A stretch of DNA of 64,000 nt from Marthasterias glacialis. Lineage: Eukaryota; Echinodermata; Asteroidea; Forcipulatida; Asteriidae. This document shows, in pieces, positions 10,601 through 23,500 of this stretch. Under the pieces are notes generated by a model. The model did not search any database. It was not told the origin of the DNA and was given only the letters and a program-made list of their open reading frames with translations. The stretch covers positions 5,297,227 to 5,361,226 of the forward strand of contig OU452232.1 in the NCBI GenBank assembly GCA_911728455.2. Direction: 5' to 3'. Each line of letters begins with the position of its first letter. Position 1 is the first letter of the stretch. The position numbers and the translations under genes are program-made.

Positions 10601-13600
10601 TCTCCGTGTTCGCTGTGGCCTTTTATAGTCTCACAAAATGGCCACCGCTACAGACCAACAAGTTATAAAACTCCATTGCACTACAGCATGTCAGTTTCCT
10701 TCCAAATCACGAGTCGTACTGAACCTCCAATCAACTCCGGACGTTTTACCTTTGGTCTATATCATTGAAAGTATCAATGTTGGTGTCTTGAACATTCTGA
10801 ATTCACCCAAAATTGGTAAAACGAATTTGAAATGAACCTAAGCGGGCAGCGGAATGTAAACGACGTGCAGCTGTCCGTTACCATTTCCAACGTGTAGACA
10901 GTGTAATCGAGCACTCCATAAAGCATATTCCTACGCGACAGATTGACTATAAAAAGGAAGTCCTTTCAAAATAGCTACAAATTAATGAAAACTGCAAATA
11001 TTTTTCGCATAAAGAAATTCAAACTAATATCTGGCAAAACAAATGTGTGGTTAATGAATAATGGTGAGACTTTCTCTATTGATGTACACGCATGCGCAAC
11101 GATGGGGCACTATTTTCTGCAATGCGCAAATGGATATCACTGTTCTACGGTCCTGCCACGCTGTCCGTGAAAGTTGAAGCCTGGCGCGACGGGCATGGCA
11201 CTTAGCTGGTAAACTCACTTGGTAAGAATGTATTTAAAGGCAAAACTGTAAAAAAAAAAATAATAAAAAAAAAAAATAAGAAGTGTCGACATTGCTTACA
11301 ATATAAAATTCAGGTTGGCTTCATGATCCCCCACCTGCATTTCACCTATTTAGACCCCGGTTAGAATCCCACTGGTCTTTAGAGTCCCTACATGATTATA
11401 CGGGGTTTCCCCATTTGGGATTTCCTTTGCAATTTGTAAGGTAGGCCTACGTTTAAGGTATACACAGAATTCATTAACAGAAAGAAAGATATTACATAGG
11501 AAGAAAAATGTCTGACTATGCAAATGGTCTAAATGGTTGCGGGTGCTACGTTGGGAAACAGACGATTTGACAAGGTATGGCATAGACTTGATGACAAGTC
11601 GTTTGATAGTCGTGTTTTGTTGCTGAAATTCAGTCGAAATCCATCGCTGCGGTAATAATAGTACAAGAGTAATTGCCCGAGTGTCGATCTCCGCAAAATG
11701 GGGACGAGGCAACACACGTCCCCGCGAAAGATAGAAATAGCGCGCGCAGTGACTTTTGCGCGTGGAGCCAATTACCGACTTGGCACCAAGTCTAGGTACG
11801 ACATTAAATCAAAACGATTAGACAACTATTTAAAAGTAAATTATATTTTATTTCACATACAGGAAAAAAGTGTATTTTTCATTTACAGCCTGCAAAACAA
11901 ATATTGCACTTTACTTCTATAACTACACCTTGCATCGAATACCTTAATAATGGTGTCAGTAGTTCGTAAGCCACTTCCCTCAAATAAGAGAGGGACACTT
12001 TGTTTCGAGATCATTGGTAAAAACAACAAAGACCCGAATGTCTATATCAGGATGTGCGCAACACCCGTAGTCTCCCTTCAGGAATGCTACCAATTCCAGA
12101 ACTTTTGATAATCTGCAAACTTAAATCTCATTCTGCATGATACATTCGTGTCTTATGAACTTACCAACTATGAAGCTGTTGATCTATTGGACTAATAATA
12201 GTAGTCAACGTTTGTATGACTATGAAAGTACTGGAAAACATGCGACATTTATACTAAAACCAAAAGCCTTTCCGCATAATATTATGAATACATGTACATC
12301 GTTTTTTTACGATAAAATGTACAGCAAATAAAGCTAATTTTTTCGTTGCAAGTTTATATCTATAAATCTTGAATGGTCGGTCATACGACCTGCATTTTGC
12401 CACACAACTTAACAATTAGAATTCAGGGTTTTCTACTTGAGATATACATTAATTATTATTATCACGTAAAAAGTGGGGAATGTTAACCTCGTGTCAAGTA
12501 ACAGAGCCTACCCTTTTGCAATTAGATTTGGTCCACGCCAAACCAATTTGCATTGATAAGTAGCATAATCATTTGAAAAGCAGTGTTGTTATAATAAGAA
12601 ACTGAGGAAATTTCTTAATTTCCCCTAGTTTTAAACATCCGAAACAGATCATCTGGTCTAAAATATTTACATTTCAAAATAAAATTTACACATATTACTT
12701 ATTTTAAAGTTCATAGAATGTACAGTTATCAAGTTTTCTTTTAGATACAGGAAACGTTTTCAATTTTCATAAAGTAAAAGAAAAAAAAGTAAAAACAACT
12801 TTGGTTTTGATTGTCACAATTTATGGGGGGGAGACAAAAAGTTTTTGTTTTGCATTTTCTACGGATGGTTTTGAATAGTAACCCTGAAAACTGGCCTTCA
12901 CAAGTCTTTCCCATATTATTAAAAGACACCGTTTTTGTTTGTTTGTTTTTTTAACTACAATAAGTTATCAGCGTTTTAAAAGACTAATTCAAAGTCAAGT
13001 ACTGTCTGCTGTTACTTCAAGGATTACCACCACCCAAGTACGCCTGTTTTTAGCCACAATTATCCAAACTTTCAGAATAGTAACTTGTATAAAGTGATTA
13101 TCTGTACATGTTTCATGCAGTGAAGTAACTAAAGGGGGGCGGCACACACTGACGTCTGTGCCACCCCCCCCCCCCCCTATTTGAAATTTGGACTATTGGG
13201 CTTTTACGTAGTACTTTCTAAACTATTTTTCATTCTTTACACGCAGAATGTATTTTGTTTTACTTCAACACGTCAGAAGAGCGCTGAAATGGGGCTTGTT
13301 TAGAAAAATACAAACATAAACTACAGCTTTAATTGGCCAAAAGTGCCCCCCCCCCCCCTAGGAAAAATGGTGCCCCCTAAACATTTTACCCTAGTTACGG
13401 TGCTGGTTTCATGTATTATCTACACAAATTTTAATGCACAATTTTGATGCACAATAGTATTCACAATCAGCTGATTCAGACAATCTAGTTCTCTTAATTG
13501 TTTTCAAGACCAGTAGGAAATGAAAAGTTTTCAGTAAAAATGTTTTGAGTTAAATCGCACATTTCAATTTTACATTAAATAAGTTAATAAACCCAACCTC

Positions 13601-14319
13601 CCATCACCTTTGGCTTGAGACCCAGTCCCATATCCCCCGAAATACTCCACTACATGAAAAGTCAACACCCAAATGTTTAGACACATTGCCATACCTTTTC
13701 TAATGATAATAAGTTACTTTTTGGGCTGAACATTTTGGAGGATTTATGCTGTTGGCGTTAATGCTAACTTATAATGCTTAAAGTTTTTCAAACGATTACA
13801 AGATTGTACTTAGTAAATAATGGGGCCACATTTTTTGTGGTGAACTATTGTAAACAAACAAAACCTGATAATTAAATAATTTTACCATTGGTTGGATTTT
13901 CAACTTTGCCTGGTGGAAACTAAGGTCTGTAGAAACTCAGTGATAGTATTTCTCTCTAGTAGTAATGGTACTGAAGATTATCTGAAACACTGTTCACAAT
14001 GTTTATCTGTTACAACACTGGTTCTCTTAAGTACTACAACTAATCTAAATCTACATCAAAGTCTGTTCAGCATCTAGATGAGGGACTTACAGCCAACTGC
14101 AGCCAATATGCCAGAAGCACAGGGGCGAAGCCCTTTTCTAAGCAACGTGTACTGAGTTCTTTTTAGCTCATTAATACAACACACAGGACCTACGGCTTTA
14201 CGCCTTTAAAAGTATCGAGTACATGACCCTTGGTTTAATTCAATCCATAAAAAGCCTCTGTCTTATCCCACAACGTCTAACAAACAAAGTTACGAATATT
14301 ATAAAATAAATTATGTCCT
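7637..14319. other. Intergenic interval between convergent genes
   Basis: No convincing exon. It holds the CCAACGTT-rich repeat (about 7991-8405), a pair of direct repeats starting ACGTAGTTTTGTG (8958 and 9232), a small GACGTC palindrome near 10340-10362, A- and C-homopolymers (11250-11277, 13164-13177, 13346-13358) and a SINE fragment at 14077-14230. The 3' UTRs of both flanking genes should lie at its edges. Confidence 0.6.
7991..8405. repeat. Degenerate repeat built from CCAACGTTG-like units
   Basis: GCCAACGTT, GACGTTGGCCC, CCGACGTTGTG, CCAATGTTGGGCC and similar words recur about ten times on both strands over 415 nt. It looks like an old palindromic tandem element. No coding potential was recognised. 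Confidence 0.6.
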
Positions 14320-14515
14320 TCAGTCGTGGTACGCTCGCTTTGTTCCACACTCACAGCAAAACTTTGCCTGGGGTACTGGGTACTGTGTGCCGCATTCATG
14401 ACAAAACTTGGAGGCTCGCTGACCGTTGATATTTTCCAGGCTAGGCTTTCTGTTGAGGTTGCCTCCGGAGAAGGTGTTCCTTGATGGAGGTGTGGGTGTT
14501 CTCGAGTTTGGGGAA
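14320..14515 (-). CDS. ZC2HC1A: ZC2HC1A terminal exon, CxxC-CxxC module
   Basis: The acceptor TTCCGCAG ends at 14516. The exon encodes a Ser/Pro/Thr-rich lead ([12 protein letters not shown]) and then the strongly conserved cysteine module, ending AYHD with TGA at 14322-14320. The CHEC/CCEC pairs are well suited to bind one zinc ion. Confidence 0.93.
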
Positions 14516-17500
14516 CTGCGGAACAAAACAAGATTGATCAAGTTGTTTTTTTGTGGGTTTTTAATATCATTTAAAGTCAAGTTTAAAGACGCCCACTCGC
14601 CCGCTCGTTCCTGTGGCACAAAACGATCATGTACCCATACCTAGTTTATGTACAACGCGTGGCACGAATTTGTTTGTCGCGCGTTGACGAGTGGGCGTCT
14701 TTAATAAAGCACCATGGCATGGCGAAAAAGTTTTCATGGGGGGGTTGGGGTACATGTAGTACCACTGTGAAGTAAAGGTATATCATGTGGTGCTGATAAT
14801 TGTTTTAAAGCACATGAATAAATGGCACAGAAACGCACATGTCTACTATATGTAAGCTTGAGATGTTGGGTTGGGTATTTCCCACTCCCATCTCAACAAA
14901 ATTCTCTTTCTTCACTCGCAATCAACTGACGACAGTTGAACCCTCACATCTAATCATGCTGACTGGTCAACAGTGATGTGATAAATACCTAGATTGCACG
15001 GCCCTTACCACACACCCTGTTCCTACACCCAGTTCTAACTCAATTATTGTGCGTCATCTTTGCTTGGAAGATAAATTCGTTATCAAACGCGTGCTAGTGG
15101 AATATGAAAAAGAAAGTGCATCTGCGTCCCATAGCCAACTCGGACTTTAGCCTTGATGGGACGCAGAAGCGCTTTATTTTTCTGTATTTCACTTGCGCTT
15201 GTGTGATAACTAAGAATATATCCCACTCTGAAATGCTATACTGCAGATGCACTTTACTGCAATGCATTTATTTGTTGTTAATCAAGAATTAACCTGTCGA
15301 TGTTTATCAGCACAGCAGAAGTAATCCCTGCGACTAACTTTTAGTCCTGCGACTAACTTATTCAAGAAATCATCATTCTGAAATTCATATTTTTTAAGTT
15401 GTTTGAACTTTTTCATGTATGTGCAAACCTTGAGAAACAATAAAGACACCAAAACAAAACATGAAGAAAATTGAAAAGACCAGATGTGTTTGGCATCATT
15501 CTTTTCATTATTTGCAAGTTTGCGGGAAGACAAATTTGTTATCACACATGCACTCGTGGAATATAGAAAACATAGCGTTTACACCCCATGTTCAGCTTGA
15601 TCTTTGACCTTGTTGCATATGAGACGCAGCAGAAGCACTCATGTTTCTGTATTCCCATTTGTTCTTGTGGGATAGCTAATAATAAGTTGAGCACTAGGCA
15701 AAAGTCTTTGCCTTGGTGCTCTGCAAAAACATTTGTCTTTTATTCTTACGCCAAAATGGTTCCAAGGCAGATGACCTTTCTCTTTCAGAGATTCATTTCC
15801 GAGTCTGCAATCAGGAACATATTACCTGTACATACAGGTTGTTTTTATTTTAAGACATGGGAACGGTAATGCAGGGAGGGCCAAGGGGAGGGGAGGGTTG
15901 GGGGGCAGCCTTTGCGTCGGCTTGTGGTATGTTTTTTTGTGGATGGCAAACAAACCTCTGTTCTTTTGCCGCTCTTACTCGGTGATGAGGTAAAAAGTTG
16001 TTGGGGCCAGGTCTCCTCCTTCCATAACGATCGGCCTCTTGTTCACCGTGTCCATCATAATCATCTTCATCATCAGTGTATCTACTGGGGTGGTTGATGG
16101 GTTAAGCATTGGGAGTGAGGGGCGGGGTAAGGAGTATGTGGATAACATGTGGATAAGACGCATGGGTTATTGCATGGATGGGGTGGACACAGATGCGTTA
16201 AATTGAAGGAGAAACATACATTCATGTACATTGAACCATGTGGTTAATGAGATAGGTGGGTGGAGGAGGGATTAAGGGGAAATGGATTTTGAGAAGTGAA
16301 GAAGTGTTATAACAATGTGGGAAATTAAAGAGAAAGCAGATATGCCAGATATGGTCGATGAGTTTGATATTAACATGGATGAGGAAAAGTGAATTATGAA
16401 TGATTGAGCGATGACGTGAACGTAGAAAATAAAACAAAACATGGCATTAGAGAGTGCCAGGAACATTTATTGTGGAAGTAGTGGATGGAAGATAAGGTTA
16501 AAGTAAATTTCAAGAGTGTTCATGTAAAGGAGTGTTCATGTAGATGATGTGTTTATTTATGAGATGGCAAATTAATAGGAATATACCCGGGATGTTAGGA
16601 AATTTAGTGAAGTGTGGATACCATGTGGATATTTAACAAAGTGTGGATAACATGGATATATGTCATGTGTTGATAACATGTGCATGTAGGATTACAAATG
16701 AATTATGAGTCGTTGTTAATGAACACATGCAAAAAAAATGAAATTGAAAGAAACAAGAAATAAAGGATGGAGAGTTGGATAAAAAAGTGGTAAAAGTTAA
16801 AGAAACTGTAAGGGCTTAGCTAATTTTAGCAATCTTTGAAATGCCTCAGCAGAAAGCTTAAAGGTATTTAACATCAAGCTATTTATTATTTTTAAGGATT
16901 AAAAAAAAAATATATATATATACATGAAAATAGTGTTTTTGGTAGAGAGGGTTGGGAAAAGAAATTAGCCTCATTTCCCCTCAAAAGGATATTTTTTAAA
17001 ACTTTCAAATAAACACAAAAATAACATACCTCTTCCCTCGAAGACTGTCACCACTTGAGCTTCGGTAACTGTTAGCTTGTTTCTCATTTCGCCTCTCAAG
17101 GCTTGCACTCCTTGCTTTTTGCCCATTCTGTACTGGACGTCCTCCTGGTGATTAAAGAAAACATTTATTTATTTACTTATTTATTTTTATTTATGTTATA
17201 ACACATCAATAGAGAGGTTGCGTGACCCCAGGAAAAGTTCATTTCGCAGCCATGTTGGGTCCAGCCATGTACAAACTCAATGGCTGACGCGTCGTCTGCT
17301 GAATGATTTCCAGCGTCTGTTTGTGCATGCAGCATTAGAAAAAGGTCTCGGGTGACGTCACATGAGACCTCTCTGTAGCGCAAGTGCCAATAACAGGATG
17401 AATAGGAGACGATGATGATATGTTCAGTTTTAGATGCGGGAGGAAAACCCCAAATGGAGAAAACCCATGCAATCAGGTCATGCAGGTATGGACTGAAAAG

Positions 17501-20500
17501 CCAATCCAGATGCAAGGCTCTAGTCCAAAGTGGGATTCAACCGGGGTCCACAGAGGTGAAAAGCAGGGAAAGAAACCATGAAGCAACGTCATGGTATGAT
17601 TTGGTGTTTTTGTACAAACATTTTATGAGTACCAACATTTACTTTAATTATATGGCTTGTTGATATCTCACTGGCTCTAATCATTCTTTGAAAAACTTCC
17701 TCTTGAAGTAAAAAACTGTGCTTTAATTCAGTATAATTTGTTTTTTTTTTTTTTTGCAAAGCAAGAGAAATAAACATACCCGGTTCGTGTATAAAAAGTA
17801 AAAACATATTAGAAATCATCATTGTAATTCTGTATAAATTATTTTCCCAAAAGTGTTTAATGGCGCTGCGCACGATAATCAGGTTGGCTTAGTGGTTTCT
17901 TCCTTGCCTTTCACTTCCGTGGAGCCTGGTTCGAATCCTTCCTTGGACAGGAGCCTTGAGTGTGGATGTGTGGATTGTGGATTGTGTTTTCAGTCTCGAC
18001 CTGCTTGCACAGGTTTCCCAATTGTTTGTGTGTATATTCCTCCCACATCTAAACCTGATCTTAATCATGTTCTCTTCACAGCTGTCTTCAGGCCTACGGG
18101 TTACAGTGCAAGGAACCTTTCATGGTTCCTTTGATTTATTACCAGACAGATACAATGTATAACAATTTAATGAACATGGTAGCCTTGTTTCTACTCATTC
18201 TAGTAATGTCTGCAGTCACTCTCATGTTAACATGTTGATTATTCGCCTGGAATCCTTTGTTGAAGTTTGCCCTTCACTGACATAGACCAAGTGGTCTTTA
18301 ATGGCTTCAGACAATGGAACAGCATTCCCATTCCAATCCACAACCTGGCCATATATATTATTACATAAAAGACCACTTGTTTTCAGCTAGTGAAGGGCAA
18401 ACTTCAGGGAGAAGTTACCATGGCAATGCGAATAGGGCTTTAGATATGTTAGAAAGAAAGCAACTCCATCTACTCTTAGTCCCTCTCACCACCCAATGTA
18501 CCAGGAGCTCATTGTCATAAGCTTCGTCACTCAGACCACATGCACTCAAAGGTACAAACACTCCAATATTCTAAACCCTGTGCAATAGACCTTTATCATG
18601 CTGCAACCATCTTGGACATGTTCCCTGTATCCAATAACAGTAATATATCCTAATATTCATTGTTCAAAAAGGAACCAGACTATTTGCTCTTCCAGCCTCG
18701 GTTTGGTTACATTGGTTTGAATGGGAGAAAATCAAGATGGCCGCACCATGATAAAGGTCTATAGCTGAACTCTAACTTCCAACGAAACATTGCTTTATTA
18801 CGTGCAACATATTGATTTATATGTCATAATAGAAATCTGCTTATTTTAATTATAAATATCAGACTATACTGGTGTGTATAAATGCCCATTCATAAATACC
18901 TAAGACAGTTTATCTATTCTGATTTGTCGGGAGGAGATCACGTGGCCATGTTTAAAGTTGCGATACAGACATGCAACAAAGCGTTTAAACAAGGACTGAG
19001 GAAATTGAGTCAAAAGAGGGCGCTATCACACGATTGCCCAGAGCACGCAAATTCCACAGCCCAGTTTGAATTGGTAGCCCAATGGAGGAAAATAGTGGCA
19101 TGCAAATTTGGCTCACGCAAGTTTTAAACTTGCGCACACAATGTTGGAACTTGCGCAAGCCACTCAACATGGATAGAAATTTAACATAGACCTGATCGAG
19201 GTGAGCTGTCAGATTTGTTCTCAACTTTTAAAGGTTTTTGAATGTTTTTAACAGAAAGGTAGTTATGAATGGGAATAAAAGTGTGTTGAATCGGTTTTCA
19301 ACAAGTTGTTTAAACACAGTGAGGCCTGATTCCCAATCATTTTACTTCCACTTCGTCCTGGTAAAACTATCCAGAACCAGGCCTCACTGTGTTAAAACAA
19401 CTAGTTGAAAACCTCTTCACCACACTTTTATTCCCCTATTATCTACTATTATTAATAAATCAAGTTAAAAAGAGATGAATTTAGTTACAATGTAATGTAG
19501 CAGCAGACCTTGCCTTTGTCTTGTTTCATGACAATATTCTCATGAAATAAAGACAGAAAGTAAGATCCCCCTCACCTGTCCTACTGCCCCCTCTCCCTTG
19601 GCCAGCCGTCTCCTTAATGCTCATATTACTGTACTTGCTCTCTAGCTGTCCAGTAGATGACCCTGAACCTGCCCTCCCTGTTCTTAACGCTGGACCAGCC
19701 TTAGGAGGAGCAATTTGTCTTTTCTTGGCTCCTGGTAATGGCGGTTTATACTGCATTATTATAAGAAGAATAAAGTGAGCAAATTTTTTCAATGAATGAA
19801 CACAAATACCTTGGTCAGACATTATTTTAATCCTCGCAGTGTCCCCGGCTGATTTAATTGCCCCAATATTTGGCCCGATTTAATCCCCCTACTTCTAACG
19901 CACTTGTATTGATAACAACCCATCATGTGACCGCAAAACGACATTTTATAAAAGTTCATGTTGTGAACGAAATAAAGTTTAGGAAAACTGCTTTGAACTT
20001 GTGAATGCCTTGACTGCTGTCATTGTTTCTAGAATTTTGTATTTGCAATTTCTATAAGAAGGTAGTAATTTACACCTTAAAAGCATGGAATTACACTGTT
20101 TAACACTCGGCGTGTCATGGCTGAGCGGTCTAGCAAACTGGACTCAAGCTCTGGGCTGGACACCTGTGTCAAGGAGCAAGACATTAAACCTTTGTCCTTA
20201 GGATTGGACGAATAGTCGTAGGTCCCAGGGTCTGTTAAAGCAGATAAATGATCCAAGTACACTTATCATTAAGAAAAAGGGGTTTGCCCTGATGTTTTCT
20301 GCCATGGGTGGCTGCAGATCGCACCACAGCACACTGCAAACTGTTGCTATGTAAACAAATGGGTCTTATAATTTGAACATAGCTCCGCATACCTGTAGGA
20401 AAAAAAACTATGAGTGCTTTGAGATGCCCTCGGGTGTGATACAGCAGTATACAAGAACCGTGTATTATTATTGTTATTTTATACTGGTCACTGCTAGGGT

Positions 20501-23500
20501 TAAAACTAAGTCACAAATGGCTTATTTAGATCTTATTACCTGAGTTCTAACAGCTACTCGTTCTTTGTTTGTAGCATTCTTATTGACGTTGATCCTTTTA
20601 TTTTGTTCTTTACACCAAGGTATGTGCCGCTCAGCCGCACTGTCGCTGAAATTTCTCTGGCAGGTTGGACATTGCACATAATCTACAAGAAACCAAAAGG
20701 TCAATAGTCTAAGAAACGAAATAGTCTCAGTTAATTTACACAAATTATCTGAGCTTAGACAATTGTTTTTCTATTCTGATTTGTTATTTCGCTGGAAAGG
20801 AGACCAGGTGATCCTCAAAAATTACTAGCACTGTAACCGATACGTGTACATCGTGTACAAATTGTGTCGCGGCCAAGTAGTCAAGAGTCACCAGACTCAA
20901 ACTCTGGTGTTTGTTATCAGCAGAGTGTGGGTTCGAATCCTGGTCTTGACACTTGTGTCCTTAAGAAAGGCGCTTAACCATTAAAGAAAGGCACTTAACC
21001 ATTACTGCTTCGAGGTTCGGATGGGACGTTAAGCTGTTAGTCCCGTGTGTTGAGTAATGCATGTAAAAGAACCCACTGCACTTATTGTTAAGAGAAGGGG
21101 TTGACTCCGGTGTTTTCTGGCATGGTCGGCTTCAGGCTGCACCCCATCTACATGTGCGCACGGTGCACAGAAAGGGCCATTGAGCAACCTTCTTTTGACC
21201 TCTAGCCGAGGGCGCCCTACTCAAAATGACGTCATGTGCATAAGGTCTATTATCCTGAGAAATATTCTCAAGCAAGCAGACTGCCCACAAATGAACAATC
21301 CTTCATCGAAAATAACATTCAAAATAACATTCCTGAAACATCGGAATGAAACCAACCTGGGTTGACCTTAGACTGTGATGGGGGTGGTGGTAGAGGCGCT
21401 CCAGTTCTCATGGCTCGTGTAACACCCCTTGCAGCTTTTAATGTTGATACTAGATCCTCATGCTTGGAGCGCCAATTCGCAGTGGCTCTTTTCTACAGTA
21501 AATCAACAAAATCAAACAATTACATCATCATAAATAATGTACATGTATCATGTGTATCAGCAGGGGAACTCTTTTCATTTCAAATCAACAAGGAATCACA
21601 AAATATACAACATTTCTCATACACATTCCACAGTTAAAATAATGTGAAACTAAAATTAAAACTAAAAAACATTGGTACATGTAATCATACGTATTGCATA
21701 TAATGTATTTGAATTTACAATTTACACATGTTACACTGCCAAAACAGTAACACATAAATAGAAACCAATTACTGGAATTACTAGAATGCCCAGCACTCTC
21801 ATACACAGGCCTTGATCTTAACCGAGGCCACCGAGGCCATTGGCCTCATGCCCTGTCGAGTTGGCCAGCATGCCCTTCAAAATAATTGCACTGTCACTAC
21901 CAGCTTGGCCAGCATGCTCTTGTACAATTTCTCTGATTTGGCCAGCAAAGGCCTGCCCCCATTTTTGTTGAGATCGAGGCCTGCATTCATGTAGGCATCT
22001 CCGACAAAACTGATGTTGTTGCAGTGAGTTATACAAATTGCCAGCGTGACACAAATTAAAGTCTGTGTGCTAAGAATACACGAGCGTAAAAGTGTCCCTT
22101 AATGGCAGAAAAACACTAGTACAGGACTCCGTGAAATTGACCGAAAAATGGACAAAAATGTTTCAAGACAAGTTGCATGTCAAATTTGTCATTTTGGATG
22201 TGACAAAGGATGTCTTCCAGAAGTAATCTGGGCTGAACTATTTTTTGGACAAAATCAACCTGAATTTGGCATGTGTGGGGATCAAGAAATAGTACTTTTC
22301 AGAAACAGGGCTCACCCTTACCACCAGCCCAGCGTACATTGTCTAGTAAAAACTGCTATGGGTGATGGGCTAGTAAACACCGCTTCTCAACTTGCCCTGT
22401 GGGCTACTAAAAACTGTGCAACTTACTTAATACTAATAACAAGCAGTTCTTATACATGTTATATAGCGATTTATCACACCCTATGGGCGTCTCAAATCGC
22501 TCAGTATTTTTTCCTGCAAGGTACGATGAGTTATGTTTTTGAAGTGTGAGACCTGTTCCTTTACAAAGCACCATGTAATGGTTTACAAGGAGCTGTTTTA
22601 TACAAGGTACTTGTTTATAATGCTCATACTTCTTCCTTTTCAGATGTAAATGATACATTTTAGAAATGTGTTCATTTATTTTTGAGTGTGTGAATGTAAC
22701 TTCCTTTGACAGTTAAACTGGTTGTGATCGTTACCATTAGTATCAGAAAGATACATTTATGACAATACATGTTTAAAATTCGGGCAACAGAAACTTCCTG
22801 GGGGCAAGTAAAATGCACAGTTCACTAGCCCCTTGGGCTACTTTACAAAAAGCTTAAGCGCAAGGCCTGAGATAGTTTCATTTCCTTCAAGTTTAACAAA
22901 AAACTGACTCAATGCAAAACAATGCAACAAAAGTGAAAAGAGTAAATCCAAAAATAACATTCTTTATCCCTGATTATTAGCCTTCATGTACATAAATGGG
23001 AGACTTTTGAGACAATAGCAGCGGGTGTCGTACAGACCGGTCCTTTTCCATTGTTCTCAGCGATGAAAACAATGGAAAAGGGCCGATCTGTAGAAACCCG
23101 TTATCGTCTCAAAAGTCTCCCATTGTTTGTGGTACCAGCTGCTGATCACAGGATTTGAACTGACCTCTCGTCACCAGTCATGCTCGATGGTTTAGCAGTT
23201 CAGACATCTGCATCTGCTCTAGAATGCAAGGGTCATGGGTTCGAATGCCACCCAAGTGACCAGTGGACACTTTTTCTACAGGACTTGGAAAGAACTTTGA
23301 GCCCTTAATCACACATTGGCATAAAGGTAAAAACTAAACCAGTATTCCTTATCTACTGATGAAATTACTCAATCAATTAAAACAGTTGAAAATTGTTTGT
23401 AATTGTCAACTTCTTGCATTTCCCTTGCTCTTCATTATGATCAAGGAACTGGTATGAGTTTACTCTACAGTACACACTCATGGCACTAGACAATGTACAT

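Noticed and set aside
22148-22549. 133-codon plus-strand open frame
   Set aside because: Antisense within ZC2HC1A intron 2; its end is a SINE fragment, and the peptide resembles nothing known.
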